The notes beneath the pieces are model-generated. The model ran no database searches. It saw nothing but the letters and a program-made list of their open reading frames with translations, and had not been told where the DNA came from. From Aphanomyces cochlioides (Eukaryota; Oomycota; Saprolegniomycetes; Saprolegniales; Verrucalvaceae): a DNA stretch of 64,000 nucleotides. The translations under genes were made by a program, and so were the position numbers. The stretch is taken from assembly GCA_019828595.1 (NCBI GenBank), contig JAHQRK010000013.1:1705501-1769500 (forward strand), given 5' to 3'. Of this stretch, positions 1-11,107 are shown one piece after another (the stretch's first letter is position 1; each line of letters begins with the position of its first letter).

Positions 1-2924
1 TTCGTACTCTTGACAGATTGTCGCCGAGATTGCCCACGTGGTGGTGTACAACAACACATGAAATTCCAACTCAGGGTTAGCATGCTTCAACAAGGGGGTG
101 GATGAGTAAGCGGCCTTCAGATCCTCGAAAGCCTTCGTCGCTGCAGGAGAAACCACCCCGTGTCTTAACTCTTCGTCGGATATTTCATACAAGCAGCCAG
201 CCATGATTGAGTAATTCTCAATGAAGCGACTGTAGAAGTTCAGTGAGCCGAGGAAGGATTGCATCTCCTTCAAACAACTGGGGAACGGCATGGCTAGAAC
301 AGATTCTAGTCTTCTGGGCTTCGCAGCCAGTCCATCCTTAGAGATAATATGGCCCAGGAAGTCCGTCGCATGCTTGCCAAAACTGCTCTTGAGTGCGGAA
401 ATGCTAACGTTGAAATAAGTCAGCCGAGTGAGGATGCGGTTTGTCAGCTCAACTATGCCGTCCCATGTGGTCGCGCCGTCACTAATGTCATCAGCGAAAG
501 AGGTGCGGTTTGCAGGTGGCGGGAGCAGGCGGGAATCGCACTGGTAGCCCAACTTGAACATATCAACTGGTTCGCCGTTCTCGTCTTCTTCAGGCGTCCC
601 AGGCGGCATATCCACGAAGCCAAACAACGCGTTGGTGATCATCCGCTGGTACACCATGGGTGCATTCTTCAGATCTTGGGCCAAGCGGGTCCATTCGAAG
701 TGTCCGAGTGCACAGATAAAAGCACTGACTCGCCGGGCTCACTTAGTTGCCCTCACGACCCAAAATCCCGAGGCGTTGTCCAGCGATAGAAACCATTGCA
801 TCGCATGAAAGTTGGCCAACATGCCATCCAGAGTGGGCATAGGCGAGCGCTTGGGCTCCTGCAAGTCATTGATCTGACGGTAATCAATGCAGAGGCGAAT
901 ATCTTTACCACCTTTCTTCAAGACGATTACAATTGGCGATGCCCATGGTGAGTTAGAGAAGGTGATGAGTCCAAAATCCAACAGTCCACGTAACAGCTCA
1001 AACTGCTTGGTCAAGTATTCGGGCCGGATGCGTCATGCTCGATCAGCAATGGGTTTGGCGTCGCCGGTGTCAATGTCACACACAGCGCCCTTCGCTGGCG
1101 GAGGTAAACCGTTCCCTGACTTGATGAAATATTGCTTGAACTTCCGCAGTACGCGCTTCATCTTCTCTTTCTCATCGTCAGCCAAACCAATTTCCCCCAC
1201 ATCCAGTTGCTCAGGATCGAAGGGCTCAACTTCTCGAGGCACATCTGGTATAATCGCAAGCTGCTGTTCCATTTCTTCTGTGGTCAAATCGATACCCTCT
1301 CGCAGCACAACTTCAGCAGCCAGTTCCCGTTGATCCAAGTTCTCTGGGGGCTTATCCAAAAGGAATATTGACGGCGGCGGCAACGTCGCTCTAAAGTCGC
1401 ACTCTTGGTAGGCAAATACCAAATTCCTGGACATCAACTCCCTTGCACCGTCGCGCGCCACTTCTGCATTGTCGCCATCTTCTCTTATGATGCACAACTC
1501 GCCGTTCGACATCAGGAGTTGCTTTGGAGATGGTGCTGGCTCTTTCCAAGGCTCATTGTCGGCTGCATCAATGGCCAGTTGATCAAACCGTCTCCGATAC
1601 TTGGACGAGTGTCGTCCTTCCCAAGCATCCGCTGTCCATTCGCGATGTCGCGCACTGTCGGTACGAATCATCGGCCAATTGTTCAGACTTGGTGGGCGTT
1701 CTCCCCTCATTGACACGGCGCCAATTATAGTTCCAGCTGTCATAGACACCAGTTTGTCGCTGATATTGACGACCCGGTACGCGACTGGTCGGCCCTTGGG
1801 TCCCTTTAATGCAGTCGCTATCCAACGATGATTCCGGTGGACCCAAAACTCCAGTTTTTCCGGTGCTTCGCTTGGCAATTTGCGCAATTGGATGATTTTG
1901 GCTTCACCAGGGTCCAGATCAAGGTTGTATTCCAGCCGCACGTATACGAGAAATCCTCGTTGGTAGCGCACGGGTTGTTCTAGCAGGGCGACAAACTCGC
2001 CATCGGGCAAGATCAGCTCTCTGCGCGCGGTGTCAACAACAATCCCGGCTCGCGCTAAGAAATCCATGCCCAATATCATGTGGAAGCCAGGGTTGCCAAA
2101 GTCGCAAACTGACACTGGGAAAAGGTAGACAAGTCCACGGCCAATCGTCAGCTTGATGTCCCAGCCGTGTTGACCACTGCAGGGCCACCAAGGCCGTCAA
2201 TATCAATTGTCCTGGTGGTATCGACTTCCAGCTTTAGTTCACTCACCAACAGTGGGTGGATGATACTCATGTTCGCGCCGGTGTCGGCTAGAACGACTAC
2301 TGGTGTGTTCATCACGTGCGCTTTCAGAAATGTTTGGCGATCCAAATTCTTGGCGGGGTACTTTGGATTGTGCCAGTACCCAAGACGCTCACCCTCCTTC
2401 AATTCATACTCGATTGGTAACGTCACAATGTCGGCCTCGGTGTAGAATACGAAGGAGTCGGTCGGAACGTCTCGTATACTCTTGGTTATTGTTTTCGTAT
2501 GTACAAGGGTAGCAGGACCCACCGTCACCTCTAAGCCACAGGTTGTTGATTCTGCTTCAGTAGGGGTTTCTTCTCCCGCGGCTCCTTCGAGGCTCTGTAG
2601 TTTCTGCTGATCCTTCTTCCATGCCCTCAATGCTCGCAACAACGCATCCAGTTCGTCGAGTCTTGTCGGCACGGGTGACACGCACGTTTTTTCTAGGTTT
2701 TTTGTTGATTTTCTTCTGTTTTCGGTTTTATCTTCAGTGATTTGCGCACAACTTAGTCCGTCGTGACTGGGGTTGCGCAAAACCCCCGGACTTAGAAGTT
2801 TAAACAGTCCAGACTGGGCATACCAGGTACATCCAGTCCGCGTAAAAACTCCTTCAGCTCGTAAATCTTCTCTTTGGTGGGGCATCGGTCGCTCTTCCGG
2901 TGCGGCACCACACACAGTGGGCAC
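1..2924 (-). pseudogene. pol: Pol (protease-RT-RNase H start) of Gypsy-1, disrupted
   Basis: Minus strand. An aspartic protease motif (ADTGANMSIIHP) lies near 2290-2260. A frameshift near 2150-2165 moves the frame before the second protease block (MILGMDFLARAG). RT follows, with LCIDYRQINDL in the palm and FADDISD near 490 as the catalytic Asp pair; RT then runs into an RNase H-type region at the window edge. Two in-frame TGA codons interrupt RT at 1033-1035 and 739-741. Both stand where CGA (Arg) would fit the context, consistent with C-to-T changes. The element cannot make an intact Pol as read here. Confidence 0.85.
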
Positions 2925-4213
2925 GCCTTAAAGCAGTTTGCCTCAGGGTGGCCCACCTTTTGGCAAAGGGTACAGTACATGTTCGCCCAGCATTCTCCGT
3001 TCAGCTTGTAATGGGACTTGCCACATTCCAGACACAACTCGCGGCGAGCTTCGTGGCCGTTCTGGCCCAAGGCGTAGATCTCGGCTCGGATCGCGTCAAC
3101 CGTCACCGCTCGGTCTGCGTCAACAAAAGGAGCGGCGTCATAGTGGTTGACTCGGCCTTTGCTGCGGTTTTGCTTTGGAGCCACCGCCACCAGCAGATGG
3201 CGGCTGCGTTCCTCTTGCATCGTCTGGTTGTGTTGATAAGCGTCCAGGTACTCACGAAGGTCTTCTGTGGATCTGACGGGTAGCATTGATAGGGTCCTTC
3301 CAAACTCAGAATCAAGCAGTGAGTGCGCGAAGAGTCTGACATGCGAAGCAAGGCTCTGTCTGTCCGCGTCGTAGCGGAGGTTGATCTTGACTGCTGCTGC
3401 ATTAAAACGGTGGAGATACTCCCGGATCGGCTCGCCCTCGTGTTGCTTCATGTTGTAATAAGCTTCTTCTTTGGATCTCACCGTGGTCTTGACAAAGTCC
3501 CGACAGAAGTTGTATCGCAGGGCATCCCATGTGCTCTTCTGCTCGGGCTTCAGTTGGCTAAACCAGACGGCAACTGGGCGACCAACATAAAGTAGGAACC
3601 TTCGTATGGCTTCATCAGTGGTCCAGCGGCAACTTGTAGTGTTCTCTTCGAAGCGCCGAAGGAAGTCCATCGCGGCGTCAGGTCCTTCAACAATGCCGTT
3701 AAATCGCATTGGAGCCTCGACGGTCTGCACTATGGTGGTGTAATTATTGGCGGAAAACGTTCCCACTGGAGCCACATTCTTGTTCCATTCCTCATGTTGG
3801 TCCATCTTCTGTTCCACTGGTGGGTCCTTGTTCTTGAGGCGGCTCATGATTTCACGATTTTGCTGAACTAGCTCAGCCATTATGAGCGTCAAGGCATGGA
3901 AACCACCATCGGTGCCAGTGCTAGATTGACTTCTGGCCACCGAAGAGCTTCTTCTACGATCTGATGCGGATCGCCTCCGAGGAGGCGCATCCGGTGGTGG
4001 GTCAGCTTGGGTGCTTGTTGACGGATATTCTTGTAGGAACTCCCCATAGTGATCCTGTGGTTCAGCCCTCGATTTGGTCCGTACAGGCGTCCCCATAAAC
4101 ACATCCCCAGCGGTCGACGCTTGGTTGTCCATTGAGTCAACGTCGTCTGACATCGCCATCGCTGTTGGTCCAGCCATCTTGTATTCCTCCATAAGGCCAA
4201 CGTCCCGGTTCAT
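2792..4213 (-). CDS. gag: Gag polyprotein of Gypsy-1
   Basis: A 473-residue frame starting 9 nt after the LTR. Residues about 1-120 are acidic, Ser/Pro-rich and low complexity. Residues about 180-330 are a retrotransposon capsid-like domain, with the region around FLLYVGRPVAVWFSQL typical of Retrotrans_gag. The C-terminal part has a Cys/His cluster (CLECGKSHYKLNGECW followed by CTLCQKVGHPEANCFKACPLC) resembling tandem zinc knuckles. The next frame (protease/RT) overlaps the gag end by up to 130 nt in the -1 frame, so gag-pol expression could use -1 frameshifting, but no canonical slippery heptamer was recognised. Gag itself is intact. Confidence 0.85.
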   Translation of the reverse strand: MNRDVGLMEEYKMAGPTAMAMSDDVDSMDNQASTAGDVFMGTPVRTKSRAEPQDHYGEFLQEYPSTSTQADPPPDAPPRRRSASDRRRSSSVARSQSSTGTDGGFHALTLIMAELVQQNREIMSRLKNKDPPVEQKMDQHEEWNKNVAPVGTFSANNYTTIVQTVEAPMRFNGIVEGPDAAMDFLRRFEENTTSCRWTTDEAIRRFLLYVGRPVAVWFSQLKPEQKSTWDALRYNFCRDFVKTTVRSKEEAYYNMKQHEGEPIREYLHRFNAAAVKINLRYDADRQSLASHVRLFAHSLLDSEFGRTLSMLPVRSTEDLREYLDAYQHNQTMQEERSRHLLVAVAPKQNRSKGRVNHYDAAPFVDADRAVTVDAIRAEIYALGQNGHEARRELCLECGKSHYKLNGECWANMYCTLCQKVGHPEANCFKACPLCVVPHRKSDRCPTKEKIYELKEFLRGLDVPGMPSLDCLNF

Positions 4214-4222
4214 GGCACCACT
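4214..4222 (-). other. Possible tRNA primer-binding site of Gypsy-1
   Basis: Only 9 nt separate the LTR from the gag ATG. On the minus strand they read AGTGGTGCC, containing TGGTGCC, the complement of a tRNA 3' end in GGCACCA. Any longer pairing would overlap the gag initiator. The tRNA species is not identified. Confidence 0.4.
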
Positions 4223-5042
4223 TGTGGTAGAGCGAGCTAAGGAAAAGCTCGCTGTGGCCGCAAGAAAAGAGAAAAGAGGGGGTGGGGCGAAGGTTAGAAG
4301 GGCAGCTGGATCTTCTACGCGGGGTAGTCAATGGTACTGCTCCAACAAAAGAAGCGGATGGTAGACACGGCCAGTAGGTTGAAAGGTTACTGGTAACGCA
4401 CGATGGCGGGGTGTTGTCCCGACTGAGATCGACTTGTATGAACAAGGGGGGATTTTGGACTCGACCACTCACGCGAACGCTGCGCTTGTGGGAGCAAATT
4501 GGAAACTGAATAAATAGGTCATGCTCCGTGAGGGTTTTCGACAGATCCCACAACTCCTTCCTGCTGTCTTGCCCGGCGACGGACTCACCGGGAGCACAAC
4601 ACTGACCGACGAACTACAGGCTCAGCCCCATCAGAGAGCACATGGTCGCTACGACGAAGTACAGCTTCAGCCGCAAAACCCGGAGTCATGTTATTTCCTT
4701 AAGCTTTAGCTCCATCCTCGATGCGATACTCACAATTGCTCACTCTGTCGTCACTCGCACGCCGCTGGTCTTGATAGGCCCTTCGTATTCTTGCTCGGCG
4801 AACGATACACTTTCTGTTGCTTTTTCCACCACTTCGGCTAACCATTGGTTGGCGTCACTTCTGATCCCCTTGCCACGACAAATCTGGTCCGTCCGTGTCA
4901 TCGTACGGTCGTACAAGCAGTACTCAATGATTACGAAGGTGGCCGTCGTTTCGGTGCACGAGAGCTTGCGTTGAGTTGATCGTCTGTACGGTGCTGGCGT
5001 ATGGCTCAAGTGCTTGGTAGTACATTGCTCCGTGGTTCCACA
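4223..5042 (-). repeat. 5' LTR of Gypsy-1
   Basis: About 820 bp bounded by TGTGG and CCACA inverted termini (TG...CA rule). It lies directly upstream of the minus-strand gag. It shares blocks with the solo LTR at 23308-24060: the CCGCAAGAAAAG block near the gag-proximal end and a GGGTTTTCGACAGA block near 4533 and 23572. The distal boundary is set by the CCACA terminus at 5038-5042. The target duplication cannot be checked because the 3' end lies outside the window. Confidence 0.75.
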
Positions 5043-5825
5043 CACGGCACGCTACATTGGTACCGGCTCCTTGCGCTTCAGCAACCATGGGGCTTGGATC
5101 CTGCCCACCTTGACTTCAGGCCAACCTTGGATGTGGGCAGCTTCAAGGCAGTCATGATCAAGTTGATGAAACGCCCGGCATTGAGCGTCTCCTCCATATC
5201 TGCCGCCTCGCTTGGCGAGATGATCGCCCACCGTCGACACGCATGCTCGGGATAGATTGCCACAGGACCCACACAGCAGTGCCATAGGGTAGGTAGACTT
5301 CTCAACATGGACGAGCCAATGGTGAGTTGCGATCCGCTATCACTCGTCCTCATTTGGACTTGCATAACTGTTTTCTCGCGGTCGGCCTGGTCTTCATGAC
5401 AGCTTCACTTTTCTCGCGACAATCGGTCAAATTAGCCAGCTTCCTCACAATAATATCAATACAATATTACCAAGCTCTGTCTTCAACCATTGCCAGCATG
5501 ACACGATTTGGATTGCAAATTGTGTGCGAAGAAACTATTTTTGTTCATGAAACTTCCAGTCAAGCGCTCACCGTCCTCCAAATGATTTCAGTCAAAGCTC
5601 AGTTGGACGATCGGGAAAACTGGCATATTTCAGGCTCTTGAGCTTCATTTTGACCTTGGAAATGATCAAAATGGCAACGTGCAGTCTTCTCTTCATGCAC
5701 AGTCCTCGACACTTCTCCACGACTTCAGTGAAATATTGGTGGAGTTTTGATTTCATCCCAAAGATGAAGAAGACAAAAACAACGGACTCATACACGATAA
5801 ACAATTCATCATTTGAGAAATAACA
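5043..5825. other. No recognisable gene
   Basis: Between the Gypsy-1 LTR and the channel gene. A 95-codon minus-strand frame at 5078-5365 and a 60-codon plus frame at 5638-5823 exist but resemble no family I recognise. Sequence from about 5400 is AT-richer and intergenic in character. Confidence 0.5.
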
Positions 5826-8761
5826 TTATACCATTTCACTCGATGGCATTGGGAACAATGTTGAGCGAGTGGTTGCTGAGTCTTCAGTCGACACAGACGA
5901 GGCGTTCAATTGAGCGCGGAGTTGGTTGATTTCCTCGTTTCTCTCGTCCAGAGTCGCCATGAGTGCTTTGATTTTCCGCTCATATTGGTCGGCTTGAATT
6001 TTCTTGTCGGAGAAATCAAACATAGCGCTCTGGACGTCGGACGTCCGACGATTAAATGTCATTCGGTACTTGACAGGTTTGACTGGGGCGGCCGAAACTA
6101 CACTTGGGACCACTGTCGTCGTATGCTGATTCATTTTTTCCTCTTCCCTAATGATAATCAAGCTTGTTAGCGATCCTTCGAAAGGGATATGGCATACGTG
6201 GCTGGTTTTTGGTTGGAACTAAAGCTTTCAACGAGGAAACCGACGAAAATCGGGAGCAAAATATTGCTAATTGCGATGCGGTATGTAAAGAAAAACACAA
6301 GCGTGCTGCTTCGTTGAGTCAAGAGATAGACTGCATCCATAATACTGTTCCATCCAGCAAGTGTAGCTTCTTCAAATAACGTAACCAAGCAGCTAAGAAC
6401 TCATAATGTCAGCCAAAGCGAACAGAGAGACTTTTCATACTGCTCAAACGTATCCAATTGAAATTCTTCCTTGTGCAAATACCATGCTGCAGCTTGAGCT
6501 TTGCGGGCGATTGGGAAATTTGCTAGCAGGTTTCCGTACAATGCTTGAGCCTAAAAGTCATCATCACTGAATCAAAATACGAGTGTGCAATCCATACCAC
6601 AATGGCAAAGGCGTACACGACGGCCAAGATGACCAAAGTCAATTGCCAAATAAGTGGCATGATGCGATTCTAAATCCAGATAGGATAAACTCAAAGTATG
6701 AATACCATTGACAGCGTACCAGAGTCCACAAAATATTGTGAAATGGTGGTATTAAATTGAGAAGCTTGAGTACTCGAAGCGATCGAACAGCAAGAGCCAA
6801 GTCGTAAAATACGATGGGAAATGTTGGATCGACGGACGTAAGCACGTAAAATAGCCATCCGACAGCTGCCACAACAATATCAAACTTGCAAAATGGACGA
6901 TTAAAAAATTCTATCAAACAAGTATCACATGTAGAGAAGTAACAAGTTTTCATACCCTCTCGCCCGAAGGCAAACAATTTGGCAGCGATTTCAACTGTGA
7001 ACAGCGACAGCAAAAAAATTCCAACCATACGCCATGTATGATTAAGCGATTTCGTCAGGGCATAATTGTTCACTTGGGTCGCTTGAACGACGGATAAACA
7101 AATGAGAAATCCAACAAAAACTTCCATGTAAATCACAGGACATCCATAGATAGTCGTTTGAGCCAGCAAAACATTGCGTGCTCGATGTTGCCATACCCTT
7201 ACGCCTAATGCAGTGTGTAAATTGAAAATACATTCTAAGATTCTACCTTGAGCAAAAGTTGATCGACGGCGGCGTTGGGAGACGTGCGCGTTGACGAAAA
7301 TTGATGCCAATTGAATAAATTGTGTAAAATCGACAGATCGCGTTTGATGGATGTCGCTCGAAAAAAAGACAACTTCGGCTTCTTCGGCAGACCACTCAGG
7401 CTTGAGATATTTGCAAACTTTCAGCCATGATTCAATCGAGACAGTTGGAATCGCCAGTGGATCAGCCATGGCAGCATCGTCCGAAAGCAGTTCAAAAGCT
7501 TTGCTCAGAGCAATTTTTCGTTTTTGGAGGCGTTTGAAAAGCATCTTCTCCGTGTTTTTCTTGTACGTGCGATACGATACGGCAATCGTCAACTTGACGA
7601 GAAAAAAATTAGTAAAGAGGACAAAGATGACGAAATAGATTGAGCTCCACTGTGACTGAATGTAATACGGTTCCATGACCTAAGCACAAACTAAATATCG
7701 ATAGAAATTGACGCACGTACAGTCATGAGCACGGGAAGGCATGACTGAATCAAGAGCATGTTGTACAGGGAATCACCGAGTGTCGCAAAGTATGGCACGT
7801 TTAGCATGACGCTTGAATCAGCAAATAGCAGAAACCCCATCAAGCCAAAGAACATGACAACGCAGAGCAACAAGGCCAGAATTACCATCACATCCTTGAG
7901 CGCTCGAATGCAGCTTGCAAATACTACACGAATGTTGCGACGTCGGGCAATGACCATGAATGGTCGAAAAATGCGGGAATAACGCATTTGAGCAAAGGGA
8001 ACGCCACATAACTTCAAGCCAATGTCTAGAAATGTCAAGATGAGCAAACCAAACCTATGAGTAGAGTCACATCAATAAGAAATGTAGCAAGTACCGAAGC
8101 GTGGCCCATGGCTCGCGTTTGCGAAATTGCGCCTTGGTTTTGTCCGAACTCATAGCGTATCGAATATACACGTCCAACGAGAAGGTAGTCAAGAAGATAA
8201 TTTCAAGCTACAATATGGCTCATCGTTTGGTCATACGGAGGTACGTACCCAAAGATACGAATTTGAGCCATGGACGTCTTCCACAAAAGCAAGAGCACAG
8301 CAGCCGACGCCAATCGTCGTGAACAAATATCGATACCAGAGCGAATGAAACCACTGGACCATTCGAAGAGCCTGTGCGTCGATACGGTATCCAATCTTGC
8401 GTCCATGGATACCATCTTGAATAAATGAAGCAGCGACCAAATACTTGTCCACATCGACTGTTTGATGCACGACGTGGTTCACTGGAGAGTACACAACGTT
8501 CGAGAGGGAGATCGATCGCGCAATGTCGGCCCGCGTGCGGGGAAAGTCCCCGTCGTCAAAGAATTTGAGCGCTTCCAATGCATCCGTAATGTCGTCGGCC
8601 ATTTCTTGCGCAGTGTTGCCCGTCTCGTCAATCTGCATGAGGCTTTTCCATTTGTCTTGGTTCTCCTTGAGCGAATTTGACACTTCTATCTGGACATTTC
8701 CTGGCAACAGCGGCGTGGATTCAGACAAAGGCGGCGATGTTTCTTCGTCGCGCTTATCCAT
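5826..8761 (-). CDS. Two-pore cation channel (TPC-like, two six-helix repeats)
   Basis: A multi-exon minus-strand gene of at least seven exons with introns of about 40-60 bp (for example donor at 8248, acceptor at 8208, and a last intron ending at about 6153). The chosen start is the ATG at 8761 (MDKRDEE); an upstream in-frame ATG at 8806 is possible. The N-terminal cytosolic part is followed by a first set of TM segments, including FGLLILTFLDIGLKLC and an arginine-rich S4-like stretch (FMVIARRRNIRVV), and then a pore region before VMEPYYIQ. A linker with one EF-hand-like segment (SDIHQTRSVDFTQF) leads to the second repeat, with GIFLLSLFTVEIAAKLFAFG, an S4-like AVRSLRVLKLL, and pore/S6 around LFEEATLAGWNSIMDAVY. 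The C-terminal exon (5826-6153) is a predicted coiled coil (KIKALMATLDERNEEINQLRAQL). Two-pore channels are endolysosomal Na+/Ca2+ channels; the specific assignment is by architecture. No frame breaks were found. Confidence 0.8.
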
Positions 8762-9173
8762 GGCCCTTGCGTCTTTTCTTTCAAAATGGAAAATCCATGT
8801 CCGCATTTACAGTACACGTCTTTACAATTCCAAATCTCAAATAAACATACAAATATCAAGTAAAACATGCATATTTTTATATTTCACATGCCTGTCAGCT
8901 AAAACATTATCCGGATAAAATTGGATTTTGTTGCTGTAATGCTGGAATCTCCACCTTCGAAATGGAGGCCGTGAAATTGTTCATAGCGATCCTTGTAAAT
9001 ACTGAATAATACAAGAAAAACACGCAGAACTGTATGGGGATTTTATTGTAATAAATCCGTATCGAGAAGTGCGATGTTGAATTTAGAGATTGGGATTTGT
9101 AACCTTTTCAATTCCTTACAATCGAAACGTCCGGATAAAATTTCGTTGAAGGTGCTTGTTGTTTCCACCGGTG
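8762..9173. other. Intergenic, AT-rich
   Basis: 5' flank of the channel gene. No coding frame or RNA gene was recognised. Confidence 0.5.
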
Positions 9174-9506
9174 TCATAATTTTGCACAGCATACTCGTCG
9201 CCATAATATGACGTGGCACGACAAGATGATAGAATGCATCCCATCGTGCGTAATCTGTAACATGGACTTTCTACATGAAATGGAGACATTGAAATAGACT
9301 TCGAAGTTGACGACGACGTGCATAGTGAATAGATAACTCGTCGCCAACAGTGTTCTGGATCGAGGGGAGATCCAGTCAGGCAGAGTACTGTACAATCGAA
9401 GTGCTTGAAGTATCGCCTCAAAATCCGAGTTGACACAATCCAAACGAAGATTCAAGGGCATATTAGACGAATTGGGCATGTAGGAATTCCCCTGGACACA
9501 TCGCAT
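9174..9506 (-). CDS. Unrecognised 110-codon frame
   Basis: Minus strand, starting MRCVQGNSYMPN, with one hydrophobic stretch (LLATSYLFTMHVVVNF) that could be a membrane segment. No family resemblance, neighbour logic or paralogue elsewhere in the window supports it. It may be chance or a decayed gene. Confidence 0.2.
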   Translation of the reverse strand: MRCVQGNSYMPNSSNMPLNLRLDCVNSDFEAILQALRLYSTLPDWISPRSRTLLATSYLFTMHVVVNFEVYFNVSISCRKSMLQITHDGMHSIILSCHVILWRRVCCAKL

Positions 9507-9781
9507 GATGATCGCTCTAGCAGGTACGAGTGCGCAGACCGCAGGAAATAGATTTGACGGCCACGTCTATGTCACATACAGGACCACGTGCAGCAGGTAG
9601 CAGGCCATTCCATGACTGAAGGAAGAAGTTGCTGTGTTTTTGCAAAGCATGTTTCATCCCATGTCTCTTCACCTGGGTGCTCAATTTCACCAGAATGTTC
9701 TGAAATACTTCAAAGTATGTTTCTTTTGCTATTAAAGAAAATCTCAGTATTCTTTAAATGTTTTCTTATTCCTTTTTTAGC

Positions 9782-11107
9782 ATGTCTTTTGGTTTTTCAT
9801 CAAAGTCCGCATGCAACGACGATGTGGCATCAAAGATTGCATTTTTCATTGCTGAACCTGACGATTTATTTGCTTTCCTTGAAGCACTGCGTCCACTTCA
9901 TCTACTGGGACCCCTTGAACATCTCTGGCAATTAAGTTTAACCCACTCGCGAGCCGAACTTTGGCCAAAATTGGCATTGTCCGCCTTGGATTTGACGTCA
10001 ATGACAACCTTAAGGGCTGTCGAAGCCATTGCAAAGCATTACTCGTGTGTGTCAGTGACGAATTTCAACGATATCAAGTGGCTCCAGACTCACTTGCATC
10101 CCAAGGTCAAGCTAGAATGGTCCATTGAATCCGACCCACTATCGATGCAATACTGGAATGACTGGAGCTCACTCCATACTACAAAACTGTCCATAACAGT
10201 GGATTCGATCGACTCTGCTCTACTCGTGAATGCTCTGCCGCACCTCAAACACCTGAAATCTCTTTCAGTATCATCTCTTGTAGTTGGAGAAACCTGGCTG
10301 AGCCAAATTCTCGCCCTTGCTGCCACAAGTGACCACCTCGAAAGTCTCGAGCTTCTGACTCCACCCCAAGATATTACAGCTGTCATGGTTCGAGATACAA
10401 TCACGTGGTTCAGTCGCCGACCAGTTCGAGTATTTCGAATTCGCTCGTGGAATTGGGCTTTCGATGACATCGTGCTGATACAAGCGTTCTTCGACACGAT
10501 TTGCAATTGCCCGACGCTTGATCGTCTCGATGTTGCAAACTTGTCGCTTGAAGTTATCGATTTTGCCAACGCGAGTCTGTCAATGCGATCGTTGCAGTTG
10601 GAAGACTGCTCGTTGACATCATCTCAAATTACATCCCTTGCGACTCGATTGGAAAGTTCCACGGTGCAGGATCTAACAATTGCTGTCCATCAAGATCTTT
10701 GCTTGGATGGATTTCTACATTTTCTTCGACGGCTGCATCTCTGTGCATCAATCCAATCGTTGGAATTGGCATTTCACGGCAGCATGTTTGATGCATGGAC
10801 AGCATTTGCTCCACTATTTCAACCATGTCAATGTTCAAGTTTAACATTGCGAGGTGGAAGCTTCAACTTGCAAAGTCTGTCCTTGCTTGGCATCGCGTTG
10901 AGCTCAAATATTTGTATCCGTCATGTCCAGTTGCCTGGCTGGTTGGTCGACTTTCAAGATATTCGCACTTTTATAAACATGACCACAATACCCAAACGAG
11001 CGGTGAACATCGAATCCATTCGGATTGAGGACTCGTACATTTCGGCCACCGATAAACTTTCCCTTCATCAAATAGCCGTCGGCCGGGGCGTCGAATTGCA
11101 TGTTTGA
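9782..11107 (+). CDS. F-box-like / leucine-rich (RNI-like) protein, copy LRR-1
   Basis: About 441 residues. An N-terminal F-box-like helix set (DVASKIAFFIAEPDDLFAFL, then LGPLEHLWQL) is followed by irregular leucine-rich repeats to the C-terminus, as in F-box/LRR substrate adaptors. The F-box assignment is by pattern only. It is one of five paralogues here (others at 16189, 19503, 21363 and 36632). From codon about 14 onward the protein matches LRR-2 residue for residue because both lie in the inverted duplication. The first residues (MSFGFSSKSACN) are unique to this copy because the duplication boundary (9821) falls inside codon 14. ATG at 9782 is preferred over 9758. TTCTTTAAATG followed by TTCTTATT, shared with the LRR-4 upstream region, lies about 25 bp before the start. 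Confidence 0.7.
   Translation: MSFGFSSKSACNDDVASKIAFFIAEPDDLFAFLEALRPLHLLGPLEHLWQLSLTHSRAELWPKLALSALDLTSMTTLRAVEAIAKHYSCVSVTNFNDIKWLQTHLHPKVKLEWSIESDPLSMQYWNDWSSLHTTKLSITVDSIDSALLVNALPHLKHLKSLSVSSLVVGETWLSQILALAATSDHLESLELLTPPQDITAVMVRDTITWFSRRPVRVFRIRSWNWAFDDIVLIQAFFDTICNCPTLDRLDVANLSLEVIDFANASLSMRSLQLEDCSLTSSQITSLATRLESSTVQDLTIAVHQDLCLDGFLHFLRRLHLCASIQSLELAFHGSMFDAWTAFAPLFQPCQCSSLTLRGGSFNLQSLSLLGIALSSNICIRHVQLPGWLVDFQDIRTFINMTTIPKRAVNIESIRIEDSYISATDKLSLHQIAVGRGVELHV

Larger units (their letters stand above)
1..5042 (-). mobile_element. Ty3/Gypsy LTR retrotransposon, 5' part (Gypsy-1), truncated by window edge
   Basis: Read on the minus strand the order is LTR (4223-5042), a 9-nt leader with a possible primer-binding site, gag, then protease, reverse transcriptase and the start of RNase H running off the window at position 1. 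Integrase and the 3' LTR are not visible. The RT active site reads FADDISD, and RNase H/tether sequence follows an FLGSLNFYSRFI-type motif, which places it in Ty3/Gypsy. The copy is decayed: pol has two in-frame TGA codons and one frameshift. A related but divergent solo LTR lies at 23308-24060. Confidence 0.9.

Noticed and set aside
349..1713. Plus-strand frames across 349-1713
   Set aside because: They run antisense to the Gypsy-1 Pol and show no features of their own.
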